In this document: in pieces, positions 1 to 7,797 of the stretch | Position numbering within the stretch: position 1 is the stretch's first letter | Layout of the letters: every line of letters starts with the position of its first letter | NCBI GenBank assembly: GCA_958348245.1 | Contig: CATVYJ010000005.1 | Coordinates: forward strand, 1-64,000 | From: an uncultured Veillonellaceae bacterium | GTDB lineage: Bacteria; Bacillota; Negativicutes; Veillonellales; Dialisteraceae | DNA length: 64,000 nt | Direction: 5' to 3' | Position numbers and translations under genes: made by a program | Notes under the pieces: model-generated | The model's database searches: none | Told to the model about the DNA's origin: nothing | Seen by the model: only the letters and a program-made list of their open reading frames with translations

Positions 1-225
1 AAAATGAAGCGACGCTGGAATCGTATTCCAAAGACGGGATCAGTCGTATGTTTTGGGCACGTACGGATTTGAGCTGTGGGTCCGCAATAGAATGAGAAAA
101 ACAACCGCCTCGGGATGTACATCCGCACCGCGTGGGAGAACTGTTTTCGTCGTTTGTGAGACCCGCCCCGGCATGAGAAAGGGTAAGTGCATCGTGCTGT
201 GAGGCCGCATCCCCATGAGACAGTA
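1..225 (+). repeat. Tandem degenerate ~41-bp repeat, copy 1
   Basis: Units begin at about 75, 116, 155 and 198 and share the core TGTGGGTCCGCA, then about 5 variable bases, then ATGAGAAA and often TTTTCGTCG. The left flank (10-74) contains the palindrome TGGAAT-CGT-ATTCCA and is nearly the same as the reverse strand of 29730-29803. Related arrays lie at 30.84-31.01 kb and 49.66-49.83 kb. I see no gene here; short open frames on either strand are low-complexity by-products of the repeat. Confidence 0.75.
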
Positions 226-410
226 CGCATCCGGCCGGAATGCCCTTCGTTTTTTATTCCACATTGCGGAATGATTTCTGAAATACAGAATCTCTCCGCA
301 TTTTCGAGAAAATCTGGAAGCGCCTATAAAAGATTTCATGAGAAAAACCGCCGGAAAATAGGGGAAATGACACTTTCCGCGCCTTGCGGGCAGCCTTGTT
401 TTCGGATACC

Positions 411-427
411 ATTTCATATAGCGAAAT
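411..427. promoter_or_regulatory. Inverted repeat upstream of IclR gene
   Basis: ATTTC-N7-GAAAT lies about 25 bases before the start codon of the IclR-type regulator. IclR proteins often autoregulate through short palindromes, so this is a candidate operator. That is inference from position and symmetry only. Confidence 0.3.
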
Positions 428-451
428 AAAAGATCGGCAGGAGGTGAGAGT

Positions 452-1216
452 ATGACGGCTCCCATTCAGAGCCTGCGCCGGTCCATGAAGATTCTGGCGC
501 TCATGAGCCGGGGCGGCAAGACGGACTACACGCTGGCCGAGCTCGCGGCGGAGGCGTGCATGCCGGCCAGCTCGGTGTACCGCATCCTGCAGACGTTCGC
601 GCTGGATCAGTATGTGCTCGCCGACGGGCGGACCCACACGTACCGGCTGGGGCCGGCGCTGGTGCCGCTGTGCCAGACGGCGGGCGAGGACAGCGACCTG
701 AAGCGGGCGGCCATGCCGTATCTGGAAGAGATGGCGGCCCGGACGGGGGACGACGCGTTCCTCATGACGGTGTCCGGCTTCCACAGCCGCACGCTGGCGA
801 AGGCGGAAGGCCCGGGGCGCATCAAGATCGTGGCGACGTTCGAAGGCAATACGGATCTGCACTGCGGGGCGAACCGGAAGCTGCTGCTGGCGTACCAGAG
901 CGAGGATTTCATCGACGCGTACATCGCCCGCGGCCTCAAGGCCTACACGGCACAGACCATCACGGACCGGGACCGGCTGCTGGCGGAGCTCCGCGCCATC
1001 CGCGAGGAAGGGGTGAGCTTCTCGCTGGGCGAGTTCATCGAGGGCGCGATGGGATTCAGCGCGCCGGTGAGGGACCGCACGGGCGCGGTGATCGCGTCCA
1101 TGGGGACCACGGGGCCGGCCATTCAGGTGACGGCGGCGCGGATCAACGCGCAGAAGAAAGTGGTCGCCGACTGCGCGGCCCGGCTCTCGGAGGTGCTCGG
1201 CTACCGCGCCGCGTGA
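452..1216 (+). CDS. IclR-family transcriptional regulator
   Basis: 254 residues, the usual IclR size. The N-terminus (about 5-65) reads as a winged helix-turn-helix (SMKILALMSRGG, then TLAELAAEACMPASSVYRIL). The remaining about 170 residues match the IclR effector domain, ending in the typical GFSAPVRDRTGAVIASM segment. The start ATG has GGAGGTGAG upstream. The gene stands alone; terC genes follow after a 150-base gap. In Bacillus the 5-oxoprolinase (ycs/kip) operon contains an IclR gene, kipR. A related operon lies 12 kb away on the other strand here, but no direct link is visible. The effector is unknown. Confidence 0.9.
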   Translation: MTAPIQSLRRSMKILALMSRGGKTDYTLAELAAEACMPASSVYRILQTFALDQYVLADGRTHTYRLGPALVPLCQTAGEDSDLKRAAMPYLEEMAARTGDDAFLMTVSGFHSRTLAKAEGPGRIKIVATFEGNTDLHCGANRKLLLAYQSEDFIDAYIARGLKAYTAQTITDRDRLLAELRAIREEGVSFSLGEFIEGAMGFSAPVRDRTGAVIASMGTTGPAIQVTAARINAQKKVVADCAARLSEVLGYRAA

Positions 1217-1368
1217 AGCCGCGGGCGGTATACAAGATTTTCATAGGCGGTTGAAGAAATTTTGTAATAGCGCGCGGGTGCCGGACAGCGGTATTTCGGT
1301 GTACAATTATTTTATAAAAAGTTGTGTTCTATGTGCGCGAAATGTAATACAGGGTGCGGGTGATTGGT

Positions 1369-2106
1369 ATGGACTTGGCACAAGATGTCCTGGCGATCCT
1401 GCAGGTAATCCTGCTCGACCTGTCACTTGGCGGAGACAATTCCATTGTCATCGGGATGGCGGCGAAAGGCCTCCCGGAGAAACATCAGAAGAAAGTCATT
1501 ATTTTCGGCGCGGCGGGCGCGGTCATCGCGCGGTTCCTGCTGGCGGCCATCATCGTGTGGCTGCTGTCCGTGCCGTATCTGAAAACCATCGGCGGGATCA
1601 TCCTCGTATGGATCGGCATGAAGCTCATCGGCGAAGAGGATACGGGCGACGATGAAGACGTGCATGTGGAGGCGAAGACCACCTTCTGGGGCGCGGTGGA
1701 GACCATCGTGCTGGCGGACTTCATCATGAGCCTGGACAATGTGCTGGCCATCGTGGCGGCCACCAATGAAAATCTGGAACTCCTCGTAGCGGGGATGCTC
1801 ATTTCCGTGCCGATCATCATGCTGGGCAGCACCATCGTGGTGAAGATCATGGACAAATTCCCCCAGATCATCTACATCGGCGCGGTGGTCATCGGCTGGG
1901 CGGCCGGCGGCATGATGGTGACGGACCCCCATCTGGGCCTGCCGGAGGAATGGGCGCTCTACGTGAAAGTGGGCGTGACGCTGCTCGTCGCGGTCGGCGG
2001 CTGGGTCTGGCAGCATATGAGCAGGATCAAGAAGAATAACAATCGCAGAAATAAACCCAAGGGCACCGGAGACGGCGCGGCGGATATGGACGCCGCCGCG
2101 GAGTGA
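1369..2106 (+). CDS. TerC/YjbE-family membrane protein, paralogue 1
   Basis: About 245 residues with seven hydrophobic segments. Family acidic motifs are present: LGGDNSIVIG near the N-terminus and IMSLDNVLAIVA mid-protein. TerC/YjbE proteins are linked to metal-ion (often Mn2+) export; the substrate here is inferred. An in-frame GTG lies at 1354, but ATG 1369 matches the start of the three paralogues. This copy differs by a longer, charged C-terminal tail (KKNNNRRNKPKG onward). Bases 1684-1881 are identical to 2574-2771 in paralogue 2. No yybP-ykoY manganese riboswitch is recognisable upstream. Confidence 0.88.
   Translation: MDLAQDVLAILQVILLDLSLGGDNSIVIGMAAKGLPEKHQKKVIIFGAAGAVIARFLLAAIIVWLLSVPYLKTIGGIILVWIGMKLIGEEDTGDDEDVHVEAKTTFWGAVETIVLADFIMSLDNVLAIVAATNENLELLVAGMLISVPIIMLGSTIVVKIMDKFPQIIYIGAVVIGWAAGGMMVTDPHLGLPEEWALYVKVGVTLLVAVGGWVWQHMSRIKKNNNRRNKPKGTGDGAADMDAAAE
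1684..1881 (+). repeat. 198-bp identical segment shared with 2574-2771
   Basis: This block of terC paralogue 1 is base-for-base identical to the equivalent block of paralogue 2, while flanking codons differ. This is the pattern left by recent gene conversion or unequal recombination. Confidence 0.85.
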
Positions 2107-2264
2107 GCCGGCGCGGGACAGGGCGTGCAGAAAGCGGAAGCGGAACGGAAAGCGCGGCAAGCGGTAGGATATTTCTTTTTCCGGCGGTTTTCCCGGCCTG
2201 ACAGAAACTGCGCAGTACGGGACCCGGCGGGCCCCATGGATTGACAGCCGGAGGAGGGAACCCT

Positions 2265-2948
2265 ATGGACATCGTGGAAGGCGCCTGGATGTTTCTCCAG
2301 GTGATTCTGCTGGATCTGGCGCTGGGCGGCGATAATTCCATCGTCATCGGCATGGCGGCTAAAGGCCTGCCGCAGCATCAGCAGAAGAAGGTCATCGTTT
2401 TCGGCGCGGCGGGCGCGGTGCTCGCGCGGTTCATGCTGGCGGCCATCATCGTGTGGCTGCTGTCCGTGCCGTATCTGAAGACCATCGGCGGCCTCGTCCT
2501 CGTGTGGATCGGCATGAAGCTCATCGGCGAGGGCAATTCCGAAGAGGATGTGCACGTGGAGGCGAAGGCCACTTTCTGGGGCGCGGTGGAGACCATCGTG
2601 CTGGCGGACTTCATCATGAGCCTGGACAATGTGCTGGCCATCGTGGCGGCCACCAATGAAAATCTGGAACTCCTCGTAGCGGGGATGCTCATTTCCGTGC
2701 CGATCATCATGCTGGGCAGCACCATCGTGGTGAAGATCATGGACAAATTCCCCCAGATCATCTACATCGGCAGCATTGTCATCGGCTGGGCGGCGGGCGG
2801 CATGATCGTGACGGACCCCCATCTGGGCCTGCCGGAGGCATGGGCGCTCTATGTGAAAATCGGCGTGACGGCGGTCGTCGCCGTGGGCGGTTTCCTGTGG
2901 CAGCACATCGCGGCGCGGCTGAGCGGACGGAAACATCACGAAGCATAA
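2265..2948 (+). CDS. TerC/YjbE-family membrane protein, paralogue 2
   Basis: About 227 residues with the same seven-segment topology and the LGGDNS and SLDNVL motifs. ATG 2265 was chosen because GGAGGAGGG precedes it; an in-frame TTG at 2241 has no ribosome site. Bases 2574-2771 are identical to paralogue 1. An intrinsic terminator follows at 2981-3031, so paralogues 3 and 4 are probably separate transcription units. Confidence 0.88.
   Translation: MDIVEGAWMFLQVILLDLALGGDNSIVIGMAAKGLPQHQQKKVIVFGAAGAVLARFMLAAIIVWLLSVPYLKTIGGLVLVWIGMKLIGEGNSEEDVHVEAKATFWGAVETIVLADFIMSLDNVLAIVAATNENLELLVAGMLISVPIIMLGSTIVVKIMDKFPQIIYIGSIVIGWAAGGMIVTDPHLGLPEAWALYVKIGVTAVVAVGGFLWQHIAARLSGRKHHEA
2574..2771 (+). repeat. 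198-bp identical segment shared with 1684-1881
   Basis: Partner of the identical block in terC paralogue 1. Confidence 0.85.
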
Positions 2949-2980
2949 AAGAAGCATAACAATTTTCCATACGGGAGACG

Positions 2981-3031
2981 GCGGCCGGAAGGCGCTTCGG
3001 TGCGGAGAGCACTTCCTCTGGCCGCTTTTTT
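2981..3031 (+). terminator. Intrinsic terminator after terC paralogue 2
   Basis: GCGGCC and GGCCGC arms enclose an imperfect inner stem and are followed by a run of six T. Confidence 0.75.
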
Positions 3032-3100
3032 ATGTCATAATAGTGAAGTAAAGGCAGGCATCTGCCGGACAGTCATTTGTCATCGCAGGGAGGAACGGGC

Positions 3101-3766
3101 ATGGAGATCATGGAAAGCGCCTGGATGTTTTTCCAGGTGATTCTGCTGGATCTGGCGCTGGGCGGCGATAATTCCATCGTCATCGGTATGGCGGCCAAGG
3201 GGCTGCCCCATGAACTGCAGAAGAAAGTCATCTTTTTTGGCTCAGCCGGGGCCATTCTGGTGCGCTTTCTGCTCGCGGCGGTGCTCGTGTGGCTTCTGGC
3301 CATTCCCTATCTGAAAACCATCGGCGGCCTCGTCCTTCTGTGGATCGGCATGAAGCTCATCGGCCATCAGGGACAGGAGGAAGAGGTGAACGTGTCGGCG
3401 CAGTCCACGTTCTGGGGCGCGATCCAGACGGTCATCATCGCCGACGCCATCATGAGCCTGGACAATGTGCTGGCCATCGTGGCCGCGACGAACGGCAATC
3501 TCATACTTCTCATCATCGGGATGCTCATCTCGGTGCCCATCATCATTCTGGGCAGCACGGTCATCGTGAAAATCATGGACCGGTTCCCGTGGATCATCTG
3601 GGTCGGCAGTCTGGTCATCGGCTGGGCGGCGGGCGGCATGATCGCCACGGACGAGTATGTGGCTCTGCCCGAGTCGTACGCTCTCTATCTGAAGATCGGC
3701 GTGACGGCGCTGGTCGCGGCGGGCGGCCTCATCTGGCAGAGAATGGAGCGCAGGCAGTCTGCGTGA
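3101..3766 (+). CDS. TerC/YjbE-family membrane protein, paralogue 3
   Basis: About 221 residues. ATG 3101 follows AGGGAGGA; an in-frame upstream start (3077) would overlap that site. The acidic motifs LGGDNS and IMSLDNVLAIV are kept. It differs from copies 1 and 2 in the hydrophilic loop (HQGQEEEVNVSAQ) and around residue 165 (DRFPWIIWVG), and is closer to paralogue 4, so copies 1/2 and 3/4 form two pairs. A hairpin with a T-rich tail lies between it and paralogue 4. Confidence 0.88.
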   Translation: MEIMESAWMFFQVILLDLALGGDNSIVIGMAAKGLPHELQKKVIFFGSAGAILVRFLLAAVLVWLLAIPYLKTIGGLVLLWIGMKLIGHQGQEEEVNVSAQSTFWGAIQTVIIADAIMSLDNVLAIVAATNGNLILLIIGMLISVPIIILGSTVIVKIMDRFPWIIWVGSLVIGWAAGGMIATDEYVALPESYALYLKIGVTALVAAGGLIWQRMERRQSA

Positions 3767-3789
3767 TAAGTAAACAAACCGGGAGAAGA

Positions 3790-3828
3790 GGAGCGCTCTG
3801 TGCGCCCCTTTTCCTGTTTTTCTCTCAT
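3790..3828 (+). terminator. Probable terminator between terC paralogues 3 and 4
   Basis: An AAGAGGAGCGC / GCGCCCCTTTT stem-loop, with a small mismatch, is followed by a T-rich tract. Confidence 0.5.
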
Positions 3829-3860
3829 TCCCGTGGTACAAAACAGTTAGGAGGACAGAC

Positions 3861-4514
3861 ATGGACATCATGGGAAGCGCGTGGGTCTTTCTGCAGATCA
3901 TTCTGCTGGATCTGGCGCTGGGCGGAGACAATTCCATCATTATCGGCATGGCGGCGAAGAACCTGCCGCCGAAGCAGCAGAAGAAGGTCATCCTGTTCGG
4001 GACGGCCGGGGCCATTCTGGCGCGGTTCCTGCTCGCGGCGATTCTCGTCTGGCTTCTGGCGGTGCCGTATCTCAAGACCATCGGGGGCGTGATCCTGCTC
4101 TACATCGGCATGAAGCTCATCGGCCATCAGGGCAAGGAGGAAATGGAAGTGGAGTCCCAGAGCTCCTTCTGGGGCGCGGTGCAGACCGTGGTGGTGGCGG
4201 ACGTCATCATGAGTCTGGACAATGTGCTCGCCGTCGTGGCCGCGACGGAAGGGGATCTCATGCTGGTCATCATCGGTATGCTCATTTCCGTGCCGATCAT
4301 CATCGTGGGCAGCACCGTGGTGGTGAAGGTGATGAACCGCTTCCCGTGGATCATCTATGCAGGGAGCCTGGTCATCGGCTGGGCGGCGGGCGGCATGATC
4401 GCCACGGACGAATATCTCGGCCTGCCCGATTCGTGGGCGCTGGGCCTGAAGATCGGCATGACGGCCTTCGTGGCGGCGGGCGGCTGGCTCTGGAGCCGGA
4501 TGGCGGCGAAATAA
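3861..4514 (+). CDS. TerC/YjbE-family membrane protein, paralogue 4
   Basis: 217 residues, the shortest of the four copies. GGAGGA precedes the ATG. It keeps LGGDNSIIIG and IMSLDNVLAVVA, so the putative ion-binding aspartates are intact. A clean terminator follows. The four copies fill 1.37-4.51 kb with nothing else between them, which suggests dosage or specificity expansion for metal export (inference). Confidence 0.88.
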   Translation: MDIMGSAWVFLQIILLDLALGGDNSIIIGMAAKNLPPKQQKKVILFGTAGAILARFLLAAILVWLLAVPYLKTIGGVILLYIGMKLIGHQGKEEMEVESQSSFWGAVQTVVVADVIMSLDNVLAVVAATEGDLMLVIIGMLISVPIIIVGSTVVVKVMNRFPWIIYAGSLVIGWAAGGMIATDEYLGLPDSWALGLKIGMTAFVAAGGWLWSRMAAK

Positions 4515-4523
4515 ATCGAAAAG

Positions 4524-4549
4524 AAAAGCGGGGCATGCCCGCTTTTTTT
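4524..4549 (+). terminator. Intrinsic terminator after terC cluster
   Basis: AGCGGG / CCCGCT stem with a short loop and seven T. Confidence 0.85.
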
Positions 4550-4580
4550 GTGCAGGCGGTCCGGCCGGGCGCGCCCGGTA

Positions 4581-4589
4581 TGGTACAAT
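4581..4589 (+). promoter_or_regulatory. Extended -10 promoter of the small membrane protein / PAP2 unit
   Basis: TGGTACAAT lies 24 bases before the start codon. The same TGnTAnAAT form recurs before many genes in this window, without a strong -35. Confidence 0.55.
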
Positions 4590-4612
4590 AAAGAATAAAA
4601 AAGGAGGGTGCC

Positions 4613-4825
4613 ATGCATACGGACTTGCTGCTCGTCCTCGTGGCGGGCTATACGGTATACAAAATCGGATGGGTGGACGGATGGACGGCGGTGAATCTCT
4701 TCCTCGTGCTCTGCCTCGTCATCATCGGCGCGGCGTCGGTCTTCCGCCGGACCGGCTACTGGAAGCGCATGGACGCCGCCCGGAAGGAAGCGGAGGAAAA
4801 GGCCCGGAAGGACGGGCAGAAGTAA
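4613..4825 (+). CDS. Small membrane protein of unknown function
   Basis: 70 residues: two hydrophobic segments (about 3-20 and 25-43), then a charged helical tail rich in K and E (RKEAEEKARKDGQK). AAGGAGG precedes the start. It is the first gene of a unit with the PAP2 phosphatase and WYL regulator. I do not recognise the family. Confidence 0.7.
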   Translation: MHTDLLLVLVAGYTVYKIGWVDGWTAVNLFLVLCLVIIGAASVFRRTGYWKRMDAARKEAEEKARKDGQK

Positions 4826-4842
4826 GAAGAGAGGCGATCTCC

Positions 4843-5433
4843 ATGAATGAGCTGCGGATGGTGAAACAACTGAACGGACAGGCGGGGAAATGCATTCCCT
4901 GGGACATGGCCATGGACGGCGTGGCCCGCTTCGGCCATCTGGCCTTTGTGGCCTACGGGCTGTGGCTCTGGTTCGGCGGGCGGCGGCAGGAGCGGACGGC
5001 GCGGCGGGCGGCGGCGCTTACGGCGCTCCTGGGCGTCGTCTCGTGCTCGCTCCTGTCCTTTGCCATCGGCCGGCTGTGGAAGCGGCCCCGTCCTTTCGCG
5101 CGGGACGGGCGCATCTGGAATTTCACCGGCCACAGGGCAAACGCCGCCTTTCCCAGCAACCACACCATGAACGGCGCGGTGGTGTCCGCGGTGATGCTGC
5201 GCCTGCGCATGCCCGGCGCGAAGGCGCTCGCGGCGCTCACGGCGCTGCTCGGCTTCTCCCGCATCTACGCGGGGATTCACTATCCGACGGACGTCCTGGG
5301 GGGCGCGGCCATCGCGCTTCTCATGGACGCGGCGCTTCTTCGCAGGCGCGCGGTGGCGCGGGGCGCGGCGTGCCTTGCGGCGTCGTACGCCGCGGCGGAG
5401 CGGCTGTGGCGGCTTGCGCGCCGCCTGCGGTGA
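4843..5433 (+). CDS. PAP2-family membrane phosphatase (undecaprenyl-diphosphate phosphatase type)
   Basis: About 196 residues with several membrane helices. The three PAP2 catalytic motifs are visible in order: LWKRPRPFA, then PSNHTMNG (a PSGH variant), then SRIYAGIHYPTDVLGG, whose two histidines and aspartate form the active site. Bacterial members of this size, BcrC-like, dephosphorylate undecaprenyl diphosphate outside the cell to recycle the lipid carrier. That exact substrate is inferred. ATG 4843 follows GAGGCG; the upstream frame overlaps the previous gene and is not needed. Confidence 0.85.
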   Translation: MNELRMVKQLNGQAGKCIPWDMAMDGVARFGHLAFVAYGLWLWFGGRRQERTARRAAALTALLGVVSCSLLSFAIGRLWKRPRPFARDGRIWNFTGHRANAAFPSNHTMNGAVVSAVMLRLRMPGAKALAALTALLGFSRIYAGIHYPTDVLGGAAIALLMDAALLRRRAVARGAACLAASYAAAERLWRLARRLR

Positions 5434-5437
5434 CGTC

Positions 5438-6496
5438 ATGGCGGAACGGCAGGACAAAGAGCGGGGCAAAGCGCTCCTCATCGTGCGGATCATCCAGATC
5501 CTGCGCCGGGAATCGGACGAGGAGCATCCCGTCTCGCAGCAGCGCATTCTGGAACTCCTCGCGGAGCGGTACGGCATGACCGTGGACCGGAAGTCCATCC
5601 GGCGCAATCTCCTCCGTCTCGCGCAGGCGGGATTTCCCGTATACAGCCGGGAGGGGACGCGGCGCATCCGCGGACGGACGGAGGCGGTGAGCCTCGGCTG
5701 GTACTGGAAGCACGCCGTATCCGGCGCGGACGCGGGGCTCCTCGAGGACGCGCTCCAGTTTTCGCCCCTGCCGGCGCTCCGGGTGCGGCAGCTCGCGGAA
5801 AAGCTGAAACGGTTTTCCAGCCGGCACGGTCGGAGCGGCGCGGTGCAGGCGAAAAATCTGCCCCGGCCGGACGCGCAGGCGCTGGCGGAGCGGCAGAAAG
5901 AGACGGCGGCGCTTCTCACGGCGGCCATCGCGGAGAAGAAAAAAATCCTCTGCTGGACGGATCACTTCGAAGCGGACGGCAAGTGGCATCACGACCGGAG
6001 CGGCGCAGGCGAAGAGCGGCGGCTCAAATTGAATCCCTACGCGCTCTTTGCGGCGTGCGGGCAGTATGTGCTGCTGGCCAATCCCGACGGGGAAGAGACG
6101 GCGCGGCTGTACCGCCTGTCCCGGCTGAGCGGCGTGGAATTGACGGACGAGGCGGCGCGGCCCCAGAAGTCGGTGGACGCTCTCGAGGGCGGGCTTGCGG
6201 CGTCGGCGTACCTGGACGCGGCGGAAACGGTGTACCTGGAGCCGCCCGCGCGGTGCACCCTCGATATGCGGCCTGAAACGCTCACTTCCCTCGCGGAGAC
6301 CTTCGGGAAGCGCGCCCGCGTGCTTTCGGCGACGATCAATTCCGTGCAGGCGGAGGTGGAGGCGGCGCCCGGCGCGGTGGCGGCGTGGGCCCTGCCGCTC
6401 GGAGGCCGCGTGAAAGTGACCGGGCCGCCCCATCTGGTGCGCGCCATGAAAGATACTGCGGCGGCGCTCGCCAGGCTCTACGGAGGGGGCGTATGA
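5438..6496 (+). CDS. WYL-domain transcriptional regulator
   Basis: About 352 residues. The first about 90 read as a helix-turn-helix (SQQRILELLAERYGMTVDRKSIRRNLLRL). The rest matches the WYL arrangement, with a core at AIAEKKKILCWTDHF followed by LNPYALFAACGQYVLLA. Such proteins bind DNA and often sense nucleotides or nucleic acids through WYL. It starts 4 bases after the PAP2 gene and overlaps the next gene by 4, so it is in a compact operon. No target is evident. Confidence 0.82.
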   Translation: MAERQDKERGKALLIVRIIQILRRESDEEHPVSQQRILELLAERYGMTVDRKSIRRNLLRLAQAGFPVYSREGTRRIRGRTEAVSLGWYWKHAVSGADAGLLEDALQFSPLPALRVRQLAEKLKRFSSRHGRSGAVQAKNLPRPDAQALAERQKETAALLTAAIAEKKKILCWTDHFEADGKWHHDRSGAGEERRLKLNPYALFAACGQYVLLANPDGEETARLYRLSRLSGVELTDEAARPQKSVDALEGGLAASAYLDAAETVYLEPPARCTLDMRPETLTSLAETFGKRARVLSATINSVQAEVEAAPGAVAAWALPLGGRVKVTGPPHLVRAMKDTAAALARLYGGGV

Positions 6497-7305
6497 GCGC
6501 CTGCGCGTGGGCGCTCGCCGCGGCGGCGCTGCTCCTTCTGGCGGCGCTCCTCTGTCCCGTGCGGTACCGCCTGTACGTCAGCCGGACGGGCGGCGCGGCG
6601 GAGGCGCGCTTCTTCGGCGGGCTGTATACGAAGACGGTCCGCTGGCCGGAAGCGTCCGCGCCGGAAGAGCCGGAGCGGCTCCCGGACGGGGCGGAGACGG
6701 CGGCTTCGGCCCCTGTGCCCGTGGAAAAAGAAACGCCTCTCGTGCCTGGCCGGGACGGCCGGCCCGCGGCGGACGGCGCTTTGGCCGGGCCCGGCGCGGC
6801 GCGGGCGGCGGAAGAGAGGGCTCCGGAGGGGCAGAGCGCGGGCGAAGGCGGATGGGAAGCGGAAGAGAGCGCGCCGGACGAGGCGGTGCGGCGGCCCGGC
6901 ATGCCGGCGGTCCTTGCCTTTGCGTGGGACAATGGCGCCGTACGCATCCTGCTCCGCGCGGCGGGGCGGCTCTACCGGCACAGCCGGCCCCGGCATCTGG
7001 TCCTCGCCGGGCGGGCCGGGCTGGGCGACCCCATGAAGACCGGCGTCGCGGCGGGGCTCGTCTATGCGGCGCTTCCCGGGGCGTGCCGCATCGCGTGGGA
7101 TTTTACCGGCGCGGTCTTCGACGTCTCTGCCGAGGCGCGCGGACGCATCGTGCCTCTCTATGTGCTGTATATCATCGGCGGCGTGCTGGCGGCGGGGCCC
7201 GTACGCCGGACCCGGGCGTTTCTGAAAGGACGGCCCGTTTCCGTTTCCCCGCGTGGAGCTGAGGAGGCTCGCAATGGACGACGCAGAGAGAAAGAGACTG
7301 TTTGA
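6493..7305 (+). CDS. DUF2953 (YtfI-like) membrane-associated protein
   Basis: About 270 residues. A hydrophobic N-terminus (AWALAAAALLLLAALLCPV) anchors it. An acidic, alanine- and proline-rich linker (about 60-130) is followed by the DUF2953 C-terminal half (GLGDPMKTGVAAGLVYAALPG, then DFTGAVFDVSAEARGRIVPLYVL). GGAGGGGG precedes the ATG, which overlaps the previous stop. It overlaps the GerW gene by 32 bases. In Bacillus ytfI and ytfJ/gerW are likewise neighbours. Confidence 0.78.
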   Translation: MSACAWALAAAALLLLAALLCPVRYRLYVSRTGGAAEARFFGGLYTKTVRWPEASAPEEPERLPDGAETAASAPVPVEKETPLVPGRDGRPAADGALAGPGAARAAEERAPEGQSAGEGGWEAEESAPDEAVRRPGMPAVLAFAWDNGAVRILLRAAGRLYRHSRPRHLVLAGRAGLGDPMKTGVAAGLVYAALPGACRIAWDFTGAVFDVSAEARGRIVPLYVLYIIGGVLAAGPVRRTRAFLKGRPVSVSPRGAEEARNGRRREKETV

Positions 7306-7726
7306 AGATTTCAAGACCATGATCACCACCGAATCCGTGGTGGGCCAGCCCATCTATCTGGGCGACGCGGTCATCGTGCCCTTCGTGGACGTGAGCTTCG
7401 GCTTCGGCAGCGGGCAGACCGGCGCGGACGGGAAATCCGGCGGAGAAGCGGGCGGCGGCAAACTCACCCCCACGGCGGTGCTCATCCTCAAAGGAGAGCG
7501 GGTGGAGCTCTTTTCCATCAAAAACGCGGCGAGCACCACCGCGGTGGATAAAGTGCTGAATATGGTGCCCGAAGTGATTTCCCATTTCCGCAGGAAGAAA
7601 GAAGACGCCGGCACAGAGGCGGCGCCTGTCTCTTCCGCAGAGCCGGCAGAAACGGCGGACGCCCCGGAAGAAACCGCCGGCGGCGCGGGCGCGGACGCCC
7701 CGGCGGAAACGAAGAAATCCGATTGA
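7274..7726 (+). CDS. GerW/YtfJ-family sporulation-type protein
   Basis: 150 residues. The core (about 10-105) matches the GerW family: TMITTESVVGQPIYLGDAVI, a glycine-rich GFGSG stretch and TAVLILKGERVELFSI. The tail is acidic and alanine-rich and probably disordered. In Bacillus GerW is a spore germination protein. No other sporulation gene lies here, so its role may differ. The start was set at ATG 7274 after GAGGAGG. The promoter of the next gene overlaps its stop codon. Confidence 0.8.
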   Translation: MDDAERKRLFEDFKTMITTESVVGQPIYLGDAVIVPFVDVSFGFGSGQTGADGKSGGEAGGGKLTPTAVLILKGERVELFSIKNAASTTAVDKVLNMVPEVISHFRRKKEDAGTEAAPVSSAEPAETADAPEETAGGAGADAPAETKKSD

Positions 7727-7755
7727 CAGGCCGGAACAATTCATATATTATGAAT
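7723..7755 (+). promoter_or_regulatory. Promoter of ompH with overlapping palindrome
   Basis: TTGACA (7723-7728), a 17-base spacer and TATTAT (7746-7751). The perfect palindrome ATTCATA-TAT-TATGAAT (7739-7755) covers the -10, so a repressor could block it. Confidence 0.75.
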
Positions 7756-7797
7756 AATATATATTCCGGGCGCACCCGGCGTAAGGAGGAAAGACAC

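Noticed and set aside
75..220. CRISPR-like array
   Set aside because: Units are degenerate along their whole length and spacing varies between 39 and 43 bases; no identical repeats and no cas genes.
40..465. Long open frames on the minus strand through the left-end repeat
   Set aside because: They are repeat-derived, lack ribosome sites, and similar frames arise wherever the 41-bp repeat occurs.
452..1216. IclR gene as KipR regulator of the pxp operon
   Set aside because: Attractive by analogy with Bacillus, but it is 12 kb away, divergent, and its inverted repeat is not found near the pxp promoter.
1217..1368. yybP-ykoY manganese riboswitch before the terC genes
   Set aside because: Expected for this family, but its conserved elements are not visible in the 150-base gap.
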